Source of the DNA: CAIWHR01 sp963781285
GTDB taxonomy: Bacteria > Pseudomonadota > Gammaproteobacteria > Burkholderiales > Casimicrobiaceae
Direction: 5' to 3'
DNA length: 64,000 nucleotides
Assembly (NCBI GenBank): GCA_963781285.1
Contig: CAWAFI010000015.1
Location: forward strand, 1-64,000
The notes beneath the pieces are model-generated. The model did not search any database and was not told the DNA's origin. It saw only the letters and a program-made list of their open reading frames with translations. A program made the position numbers and the translations under genes. Shown one piece after another: positions 53,242 through 64,000 of the stretch (positions are counted from its first letter, which is position 1; every line of letters starts with the position of its first letter).

Positions 53242-53861
53242 CCCAGCATCTCCTCGAACTGCGCCAGTGCGCCTTTGGTCAGCAGCACGTTGTTGAACCG
53301 AACGAGGCTCACTGGATCGACCTCGCGGGTCTCCAGGACCAGCACGTCGGGCAGGTTGCGCGAGGACAGGAACACGTTGTCGTTGAGGTCGTCGGTGACG
53401 ACGAGCACGGTGCCGGTCAGGCCCAGCGCCTTGATCTTCTGCGCGAAGAGCTTCGTCTTCGGCGTTTCGACGGCGAGCCCATCGATGACCGCCAGCCGGC
53501 CTTCGCGGACGAGCTGCGACAGGATCGCCGCGACGCCGGCGCGGTACATCTTGCGGTTCAGTTTCTGCGAAAAATTCTCGTCGGGAGAGCTCGGGAAGAT
53601 CTTGCCGCCGCCGCGCCACAGCGGGCTGTTGGCTTGGCCCGCGCGCGCGCGCCCGGTGCCCTTCTGCGCCCACGGCTTCTTGTGCGACTTGTTGACGTCA
53701 CCGCGACCCTTCTGCTTCCGGTTGCCGCCGCGCGCGTTGGCCTCGAAGGCCGTGACGAGCTGGTGAATCAGCGATTCGTTGTAATCGCGCGCGAACAGCG
53801 CGTCCGACCCGGCAACGGTTGCCGCGGCCTGGCCCTTCGCATCGATCAGCTTGAGATCCAT
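53238..53861 (-). CDS. rplD: 50S ribosomal protein L4
   Basis: A 207-residue protein: HQLVTAFEANARGGNRKQKG, RAGQANSPLWRGGGKIFPSS. In many bacteria L4 also represses its own operon; no such site is evident here. Confidence 0.97.
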   Translation of the reverse strand: MDLKLIDAKGQAAATVAGSDALFARDYNESLIHQLVTAFEANARGGNRKQKGRGDVNKSHKKPWAQKGTGRARAGQANSPLWRGGGKIFPSSPDENFSQKLNRKMYRAGVAAILSQLVREGRLAVIDGLAVETPKTKLFAQKIKALGLTGTVLVVTDDLNDNVFLSSRNLPDVLVLETREVDPVSLVRFNNVLLTKGALAQFEEMLG

Positions 53862-53863
53862 GG

Positions 53864-54520
53864 TCAGGCCCCCTTCTTCGCCGGCGTCTTGACGGAAGGA
53901 CGAACGACGATGTGGCCGCCGTCCGCACCGGGGACGCAGCCTTTGACGAGCAGCAGGCCGCGCTCGGCGTCCACGCGGACGACCTTGAGCGTCTGCGTGG
54001 TGCGCGTCACGTTGCCGTACTGGCCCGACATGCGCTTGCCGGGGAACACGCGGCCCGGGTCCTGTGCCATGCCGATCGAGCCGGGCGTGTTGTGCGACCG
54101 CGAATTGCCATGCGATGCGCGGTTCGAGCTGAAATGGTGCCGGCGAATCACGCCGGAGAACCCGCGGCCCTTCGTCGTGCCGGTCACGTCGACCAATTCG
54201 CCCACCTTGAACGTGTCGACGCCGATCACGCCTCCGACCTTCAATTCGGCGAGTTGCTCCAGGGCGACAGGAAACTCGCGCAGCAGCTCGCCCGCCTCGA
54301 CCCCCGCCTTCGCGAGATGACCGGCCTGCGGCTTCGTCACGCGCGATGCGCGACGCTTCCCGAACGTGACCTGCACGGCCGCGTAGCCGTCGGTGTCCGG
54401 GGTCTTGATCTGCGTGACGCGGTTGTTGGCGACGTCGAGCACGGTCACCGGAACGGCGCTGCCGTCGTCGGTGAAGATGCGCGTCATCCCGATCTTGCGT
54501 CCTACCAGGCCGAGTGTCAT
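53864..54520 (-). CDS. rplC: 50S ribosomal protein L3
   Basis: A 218-residue protein: MTLGLVGRKIGMTRIFTDDG, then SNRASHGNSRSHNTPGSIGM and QDPGRVFPGKRMSGQYGN, the loop with the methylated Gln in relatives. Confidence 0.97.
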   Translation of the reverse strand: MTLGLVGRKIGMTRIFTDDGSAVPVTVLDVANNRVTQIKTPDTDGYAAVQVTFGKRRASRVTKPQAGHLAKAGVEAGELLREFPVALEQLAELKVGGVIGVDTFKVGELVDVTGTTKGRGFSGVIRRHHFSSNRASHGNSRSHNTPGSIGMAQDPGRVFPGKRMSGQYGNVTRTTQTLKVVRVDAERGLLLVKGCVPGADGGHIVVRPSVKTPAKKGA

Positions 54521-54601
54521 TTCAATCTCTCTCTTCTTCGATTCCCCGGATCTCCGGAGTGCCGACTGCAATTGGCCGGCGCCTTGCACATCCGATATCT
54601 G

Positions 54602-54913
54602 CTACTGCAGCTTGATTTCCACGTCCACGCCAGCCGGGAGGTCGAGCTTCATCAGCTGGTCCACCGTCTTGTCGGTCGGATCGATGATGTCCATCAATCG
54701 CAAGTGCGTCCGGATCTCGAACTGGTCGCGCGAGGTCTTGTTCACGTGCGGCGAGCGCAGAACGTTGTAGCGCTCGATCTTGGTCGGCAGCGGCACCGGA
54801 CCGCGCACGACCGCGCCCGAGCGCTTCGCGGTCTCCACGATCTCCATTGCCGACTGGTCGATCAGCTTGTAGTCGAACGCTTTCAAGCGGATGCGGATTC
54901 TCTGGTTTTGCAT
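54602..54913 (-). CDS. rpsJ: 30S ribosomal protein S10
   Basis: A 103-residue protein also used in NusB-dependent antitermination: MQNQRIRIRLKAFDYKLIDQ, GPVPLPTKIERYNVLRSPHV. It follows tuf by only 3 bp. Confidence 0.97.
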   Translation of the reverse strand: MQNQRIRIRLKAFDYKLIDQSAMEIVETAKRSGAVVRGPVPLPTKIERYNVLRSPHVNKTSRDQFEIRTHLRLMDIIDPTDKTVDQLMKLDLPAGVDVEIKLQ

Positions 54914-54916
54914 GGC

Positions 54917-56107
54917 CTACTCGATTATTTTGGCAACGACGCCGGCACCCACCGTCCGGCCACCCTCGCGAATCGCGAACCGCAACCCCTCTTCCATCGC
55001 AATCGGCGCAATCAACTGGACCGTCATCGCCACGTTGTCCCCAGGCATCACCATCTCGGTCCCCGCCGGCAGCTCGCAGCTCCCCGTCACGTCCGTGGTG
55101 CGAAAATAAAACTGCGGCCGATACCCCGGAAAAAACGGCGTGTGCCGCCCCCCCTCCTCCTTCGACAGCACATACACCTCACAACTGAACTTCGTGTGCG
55201 GCGTGATCGACCCCGGCTTCGCCAGCACCTGACCACGCTCCACCTCCTCCCGCTTCGTCCCCCGCAGCAGCACCCCAACGTTGTCCCCCGCCTGCCCCTG
55301 GTCCAGCAGCTTGCGGAACATCTCCACCCCAGTGCACACCGTCTTCAACGTCGGCTTCAGCCCCACAATCTCCAGCTCGTCCCCCACCTTCACCACCCCA
55401 CGCTCCACCCGCCCCGTCACCACCGTGCCACGCCCCGAAATACTGAACACGTCCTCCACCGGCATCAAAAACGGCCCGTCGATCGCCCGCTGCGGCTGCG
55501 GTATATAACTGTCCAGCGCCTCCGCCAGCTTGAAAATCGACCCCTCCCCCATCTCGCTCTTGTCCCCCTCCAGCGCCATCTTCGCACTGCCAATCACGAT
55601 CGGCGTCTTGTCCCCAGGAAACTGGTACTTCGACAACAGCTCCCGCACCTCCATCTCCACCAACTCCAACAGCTCCTTGTCATCCACCATGTCCGCTTTG
55701 TTCATGTACACCACGATGTAGGGCACCCCCACCTGCCGCGCCAGCAAGATGTGCTCCCGCGTCTGCGGCATCGGCCCATCGGCCGCACTCACCACCAGGA
55801 TCGCCCCATCCATCTGCGCCGCCCCGGTAATCATGTTCTTGATGTAGTCCGCGTGCCCCGGACAGTCCACGTGCGCGTAGTGCCGCTTCTCCGTCACGTA
55901 CTCCACGTGCGCCGTGTTGATCGTGATCCCCCGCGCCTTCTCCTCCGGCGCATTGTCAATCTGGTCGTACGCCTTCACCTCCCCTCCATACTTCTTCGAC
56001 AGCACCAGCGTCATCGCCGCCGTCAGCGTCGTCTTCCCGTGATCCACGTGCCCAATCGTCCCCACGTTCACGTGCGGCTTCGTCCGCTCGAATTTGCCCT
56101 TGGCCAT
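54917..56107 (-). CDS. tuf: Elongation factor Tu
   Basis: A 396-residue GTPase that delivers aminoacyl-tRNA. G1 GHVDHGKTTL, G3 VDCPGHADYIKNM and G4 YMNKADMVDD are intact, and domains II and III are complete. Codon use differs sharply from its neighbours: glycine is mostly GGG, valine GTG, arginine CGG and CGC mixed, with leucine CTG/TTG, while fusA and the ribosomal genes favour GGC, GTC and CGC. The protein is fully conserved, so the DNA-level style is the oddity. Confidence 0.98.
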   Translation of the reverse strand: MAKGKFERTKPHVNVGTIGHVDHGKTTLTAAMTLVLSKKYGGEVKAYDQIDNAPEEKARGITINTAHVEYVTEKRHYAHVDCPGHADYIKNMITGAAQMDGAILVVSAADGPMPQTREHILLARQVGVPYIVVYMNKADMVDDKELLELVEMEVRELLSKYQFPGDKTPIVIGSAKMALEGDKSEMGEGSIFKLAEALDSYIPQPQRAIDGPFLMPVEDVFSISGRGTVVTGRVERGVVKVGDELEIVGLKPTLKTVCTGVEMFRKLLDQGQAGDNVGVLLRGTKREEVERGQVLAKPGSITPHTKFSCEVYVLSKEEGGRHTPFFPGYRPQFYFRTTDVTGSCELPAGTEMVMPGDNVAMTVQLIAPIAMEEGLRFAIREGGRTVGAGVVAKIIE

Positions 56108-56131
56108 GATTCGATTTCCTTGAAGGTTCGG

Positions 56132-58225
<2,094 letters not shown>

Positions 58226-58307
58226 GATCTCTGGATCGAATGATGAGCGTTGAACGTTGAGTCAAAGGTTAACGGCGGGCGCCGAGCGCTCAACGTCGAA
58301 CCGGTTG

Positions 58308-58778
58308 TCAGAATCGGAAGTGGGAGAACGCCTTGTTTGCTTCCGCCATGCGGTGCACTTCCTCGCGCTTCTTCACCGCACCGCCGCGGCCTTCCGAAGC
58401 TTCGAGCAGTTCCGCCGCGAGACGCTGGCCCATCGACTTCTCGCCGCGCTTGCGGGCCGCTTCGCGCAACCAGCGCATCGCGAGCGCCATCCTGCGCACC
58501 GGCCGCACTTCGACCGGCACCTGGAAGTTCGCACCGCCGACGCGACGGCTCTTCACCTCGACCATCGGTCGCGAGTTCGCGAGCGCCTGGTTGAAGACTT
58601 CCAGGGGGTCCTTGCCGCCCTTCTTCGAGATCGACTCGAACGCGCCGTAGAGAATACGTTCGGCAACCGACTTCTTGCCCGCGGTCATCAGCACGTTGAC
58701 GAACTTCGCGACGTCGCTCGAGGCGTACTTCGGATCGGGCAGGATCTCGCGTTTGGGAATTTCTCTGCGACGGGGCAT
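58308..58778 (-). CDS. rpsG: 30S ribosomal protein S7
   Basis: A 156-residue head-assembly protein: MPRRREIPKREILPDPKYAS, RMALAMRWLREAARKRGEKS. Normal length for bacteria. Confidence 0.97.
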   Translation of the reverse strand: MPRRREIPKREILPDPKYASSDVAKFVNVLMTAGKKSVAERILYGAFESISKKGGKDPLEVFNQALANSRPMVEVKSRRVGGANFQVPVEVRPVRRMALAMRWLREAARKRGEKSMGQRLAAELLEASEGRGGAVKKREEVHRMAEANKAFSHFRF

Positions 58779-58826
58779 GATGTCCTCGTGTATTCGCGGT
58801 AGCGTGTCGTGCCGACGTGGGCAACG

Positions 58827-59204
58827 TCAGGCCGCCTTGGGCTTCTTGGCGCCGTACTTCGAGCGCGCCTGTTTGCGGTCCTTGACGCCGGCGGTGTCGA
58901 GGCTGCCGCGCACCATGTGATAGCGCACGCCGGGGAGGTCCTTGACACGGCCGCCGCGGATCAGCACGACCGAGTGTTCCTGCAGGTTGTGGCCTTCGCC
59001 GCCGATGTAGCTGATCACTTCGAAGCCGTTGGTGAGTCGTACCTTCGCGACCTTGCGTAGCGCGGAGTTCGGCTTTTTCGGCGTTGTCGTGTACACACGC
59101 GTGCACACGCCGCGCTTCTGCGGGCTTTGCTGGAGCGCCGGCACTTTGCTTTTCGACACGGCGGGCTCACGGCCCTTCCGCACGAGCTGATTGATCGTTG
59201 GCAT
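58827..59204 (-). CDS. rpsL: 30S ribosomal protein S12
   Basis: A 125-residue decoding-centre protein: MPTINQLVRKGREPAVSKSK, TTPKKPNSALRKVAKVRLTN, RGGRVKDLPGVRYHMVRGSL. The lysines at the classical streptomycin-resistance positions (PKKPNSA and GGRVKDLPG) are wild type. It heads the ribosomal transcript here, with a promoter 240 bp upstream. Confidence 0.97.
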   Translation of the reverse strand: MPTINQLVRKGREPAVSKSKVPALQQSPQKRGVCTRVYTTTPKKPNSALRKVAKVRLTNGFEVISYIGGEGHNLQEHSVVLIRGGRVKDLPGVRYHMVRGSLDTAGVKDRKQARSKYGAKKPKAA

Positions 59205-59444
59205 CCTGATTTTCCGTTTCGTGCGGCTCCGAGCGGTTCCGGCCGCAGGGCTTACGCTTGGCGAAACTGTTTCCGCTCACAACAAATCAAAGTGGCCCAC
59301 GCGCGCGCCTCGTTGCCTTGCCGGCGCGGCCGCCCGGGCCACTCTTCTGCGCCCTGACCGACGATCGCTCTTGCGACGACCGCAGCTGGGTACGCATGCC
59401 CTCCGCCCGAGTTTTTAGGCGGGCGCGAAGGCGAAAAGACTGCA

Positions 59445-59474
59445 ATTATAAGGGGATAACCGTTCGAGCGTCAA
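59445..59474 (-). promoter_or_regulatory. Sigma-70 promoter of the rpsL (str) operon
   Basis: On the minus strand TTGACG and TATAAT are separated by 18 bp, 241 bp before the rpsL start. The leader that follows contains a CGCCCG hairpin (59404-59425) just downstream of the -10, then no gene. This is the best promoter sequence in the window. Confidence 0.8.
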
Positions 59475-59495
59475 CAGCGTGTTGCGGCGCGGAAA

Positions 59496-59527
59496 CGACG
59501 TCCCACGGTGTTCCTGTTGGGACGTCG
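59496..59527. repeat. 10-bp hairpin upstream of the str promoter
   Basis: CGACGTCCCA and TGGGACGTCG are perfectly complementary around 12 nt. It lies between the 3' end of the DUF3563-like gene and the promoter. There is no T-run, so it is not a typical terminator; a regulatory or weak termination role is possible. Confidence 0.45.
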
Positions 59528-59638
59528 GCCGGGCGCCACAAGGCGCAAGCGGCGACGGAAAACCGCCACTGCGGGGTGCCCCACGATCGGGCGCAAAGAC
59601 GCCCGGAAGGCGTGAGAACGCCGGAGGTCAGTGGTTAC

Positions 59639-60052
59639 TCACACCAATGGCCAGGATCGCCGTTCAGGGCCGCGTTCTAGGCGCCGAATTCTCGCCTCGA
59701 GGTCGAATACGTCCTTCGACTGCGCGAGGTACGCTTCGGTCTCCCGGAGTTGCTGCTTCCACAGCCAGTGGTCCAGACTTTCAAACAGGTCACGCGACCG
59801 GGCGATTTGAACATCGACGCCGCGCATCTGCCGGTTCCAGAGCCAGTAACCGAGGCGTTGGCGCCATCCGGACCGCCGCGTTGGATTGCGTACGACAGGC
59901 GCTTGCGGCCTGCCCAAGCCCTCCTTGGCGGACGCTTCCGGCTTCGCTGCGTCGGATGCGTACGTAGCCGGGCTGCGCCCGAGGGACTCGGCGATGACCG
60001 CGAACAGGTCGCCAAAAATGACACTTCCCGGATGGACATGTGTTGCCTTCAT
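59639..60052 (-). CDS. Hypothetical protein with DUF3563-like C-terminus
   Basis: A 137-residue protein with a TAGGAG ribosome site before the ATG at 60052. The C-terminal part (LRETEAYLAQSKDVFDLEAR, then IRRLERG) resembles the short DUF3563 motif. A related segment occurs just before it (GVDVQIARSRDLFESLDHWL), so the two may be an internal repeat. No membrane segment. It lies between rpsL and rpoC where most Betaproteobacteria have no gene. Function unknown. Confidence 0.6.
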   Translation of the reverse strand: MKATHVHPGSVIFGDLFAVIAESLGRSPATYASDAAKPEASAKEGLGRPQAPVVRNPTRRSGWRQRLGYWLWNRQMRGVDVQIARSRDLFESLDHWLWKQQLRETEAYLAQSKDVFDLEARIRRLERGPERRSWPLV

Positions 60053-60236
60053 TGCTATCTCCTACTTTTCCTAAGGGCATTGCGCGCGAGGCACTTTTGG
60101 TGCGTCGCACAATCTCAAGATAGAGATCCGGTGGGCGCGAATCAAATCGTTGTTTTGGATCAATGGCATAATTACAACTGATCAGACAGCGTAGGTTGCT
60201 GCAACGCAACATTCGGTGGGTATCCTGGTCTAATTA

Positions 60237-60502
60237 GGGCCTGTTTACACTATGTCCGCAAGTGCGAACGGATGGCATGGGGCGCCAATCAAGGCGCTTG
60301 ACGAAGCTAAGACCGGGTGTCTTGGCGAGGAGAGCAACGCAGAGTGGCGCCCCAGGGCGTCCGTTCCCTTCGGGTTGCGGCGAAAAGGGCCGCTCACTTC
60401 GTTGCAAAACCTCGCCGGGCAGCCGGCCCGCCTTCGTTTTGCGCCTCGCGCACGGCCCTTTTCGCTCGCAACGCATCTTGTGGACATAGTGTGAACAGGC
60501 CC
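60237..60502. mobile_element. MITE with 21-bp terminal inverted repeats and TA target duplication
   Basis: The left end GGGCCTGTTTACACTATG and the complement of the right end GGGCCTGTTCACACTATG match except for one base and continue to 21 bp (ending TCC). TA flanks both sides (60235-60236 and 60503-60504), as for IS630/Tc1-type insertion. The 266-bp interior has no transposase but contains nested inverted repeats: GGGGCGCCA/TGGCGCCCC with AACGGA/TCCGTT outside (60270-60363), GCGAAAAGGGCCG/CGGCCCTTTTCGC and GCAAAAC/GTTTTGC. It lies 25 bp upstream of the LysR-type gene and could affect its promoter. Confidence 0.85.
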
Positions 60503-60528
60503 TAAGTTCATTTCGCGGGCAGAAAATC

Positions 60529-61524
60529 ATGGAGCTCTATCAACTCCGCGGCTTCGCCGCCGTAGCCGAGCTTGGCCACCTGACCCGGGCGGCCGAGAAG
60601 CTGCATATCAGCCAGCCGGCGTTGAGCGCCCAGATAAAGGCGCTCGAGGACGAGCTCGGGGTCATCCTGTTCGAACGCAGCGCGTCCGGCATGACACTCA
60701 CCCCCGCCGGCAAGCGCCTGCTTCCGGAGGCCGTCAAGGTGATCGAGGCCGCCGCCGCGCTGCGCGGCAAGGCCCATGCGTTCCACGGCGAAGTCGCCGG
60801 TCATGTTCGCCTCGGCACGCTGTCCGACCCCGAATTCATCCGCCTCGGCGACTTCCTGGCGCAGGCCACGGCGCGCTTCCCGTTGCTGGAAATCGAACTG
60901 CATCACGAGGTCTCGGGCGCCGCCTTCGAGAAGGTTCGCGACGGCGAACTGCATGCGAGCTTCTATTACGGGGACGTCACGCACCCGGCCGTCGCCGCCG
61001 TGCCGCTGCGCGACATCGCGTATCGCGTCGCAGCCCCGGCGGCGTGGCGCGCGGAAATCGCGGACGCGAGTTGGAACGATATCGTCGCGCGACCGTGGCT
61101 CCTGGCGCCGCCGATCAGCACGCACCGCGTGCTTGCGACACAAATGTTCCACCAACGCGGCAGCGCGCCGGCAACGCTGATCGAGGCCGATAACGAAGCG
61201 GTGATCCGCTCGCTGGTCGCCTCGGGCCTCGGGATCGGGCTCGTTCGCGAGGATCTGGCGCAGGATGGCGAAGCCGCGGGCGAGCTTTGCGTCTGGTCAC
61301 AGGCGCGCCTCGCGACGACGTTGCAGTTCATCTATCCGCGGGAGCACGCCGAGGAGCCGGAAGTGCGCGCCCTGCTCGACGTGATCGGCAACGTGTGGCG
61401 CGAACCTCCCGCGCGTGTCCGCGGGTCGAACCCCGCGCGGCGATCGCGGGCGCGCCCCGGGGCCGATGGTCAGTCAACAAAGAAGAAGGCCGGCGGATCG
61501 CTCCGCCGGCCCCGCGAGGATTAG
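60529..61524 (+). CDS. LysR-type transcriptional regulator
   Basis: The N-terminal winged helix-turn-helix is typical (MELYQLRGFAAVAELGHLTR, AAEKLHISQPALSAQIKALE), followed by a periplasmic-binding-like effector domain (about residues 90-295; GHVRLGTLSDPEFIRLG, SGLGIGLVREDL). The frame continues about 30 residues of low-complexity basic sequence past the usual end, because it reads through the rpoC terminator from the other strand. The target is unknown; no divergent gene lies beside it, as rpoC is convergent. Its promoter region holds the MITE. Confidence 0.9.
   Translation: MELYQLRGFAAVAELGHLTRAAEKLHISQPALSAQIKALEDELGVILFERSASGMTLTPAGKRLLPEAVKVIEAAAALRGKAHAFHGEVAGHVRLGTLSDPEFIRLGDFLAQATARFPLLEIELHHEVSGAAFEKVRDGELHASFYYGDVTHPAVAAVPLRDIAYRVAAPAAWRAEIADASWNDIVARPWLLAPPISTHRVLATQMFHQRGSAPATLIEADNEAVIRSLVASGLGIGLVREDLAQDGEAAGELCVWSQARLATTLQFIYPREHAEEPEVRALLDVIGNVWREPPARVRGSNPARRSRARPGADGQSTKKKAGGSLRRPRED
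61478..61511 (-). terminator. Terminator of rpoC inside the LysR gene end
   Basis: On the minus strand GGCCGGCGGA pairs with TCCGCCGGCC around a 4-nt loop, followed by TTCTTCTTTGTTG. It lies 27 bp after the rpoC stop, ending the rpoBC transcript before the str operon, and overlaps the last codons of the LysR-type gene. Confidence 0.8.
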
Positions 61525-61537
61525 CAAAAGCCGCGCC

Positions 61538-64000
<2,463 letters not shown>

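Noticed and set aside
61430..61524. C-terminal basic tail of the LysR-type protein as a functional extension
   Set aside because: It is the translation of the rpoC terminator region from the opposite strand; the conserved domain ends earlier.

Overview
The window is G+C-rich DNA that most resembles a betaproteobacterial chromosome. The main evidence is the unbroken block rpsL-rpsG-fusA-tuf-rpsJ...rplQ, in which the str, S10, spc and alpha operons are fused, infA and rpmJ lie between secY and rpsM, and rpoC lies just upstream. A System I (ccm) cytochrome c maturation cluster, a HutF-type histidine pathway and PhnS2-like transport genes fit a Burkholderiales/Rhodocyclales-like organism. I cannot name a species.

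Region 1 (1-8532) is a decayed genomic island. It ends at a tRNA-Ser(GGA) gene that sits directly beside a tyrosine recombinase and its excisionase-like partner. It holds frameshifted or truncated remnants (substrate-binding protein, HPP protein, secreted protein, haloacid dehalogenase, possible ion channel), an IS3-family fragment, a full-length IS3-family element whose orfA is frameshifted, a higBA toxin-antitoxin pair with a palindromic operator, and about 300 nt of consecutive hairpins (6197-6500) that end in a Rho-independent terminator and look like an undescribed structured RNA.

Region 2 (8998-16768) is a catabolic cluster. A PhnS2/PhnT2-like ABC importer is followed by a dimethylglycine/sarcosine-dehydrogenase-like flavoprotein and a GbcA-like Rieske oxygenase with one frameshift. 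Together they suggest import and stepwise N-demethylation of a quaternary amine. A malic enzyme gene (maeB) faces this cluster.

Region 3 (19189-30659) is a cytochrome c factory: ccmABCDEFGHI, then an octaheme nitrite reductase of the TvNiR type behind a perfect FNR-type box, then a second ccmI-like gene and a HemY-type protoporphyrinogen oxidase. Heme synthesis, heme attachment and a heme-rich reductase are thus side by side.

Region 4 (30870-40418) carries hutD-hutF-hutI-hutG and a DUF2007/zinc-ribbon gene on the minus strand. A degenerate partial copy of the DUF2007 gene lies beside it. A divergent SsuABC/TauABC-like ABC operon, an endonuclease/phosphatase-family lipoprotein, a truncated DUF5329-like gene and galE follow.

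Region 5 (40484-64000) is the ribosomal protein supercluster on the minus strand, from rplQ back to rpsL. Its usual direct junction with rpoC is interrupted by a small DUF3563-like gene, a 266-bp MITE with TA target duplication, and a LysR-type regulator. tuf has a codon style (GGG, GTG, CGG) unlike its neighbours.
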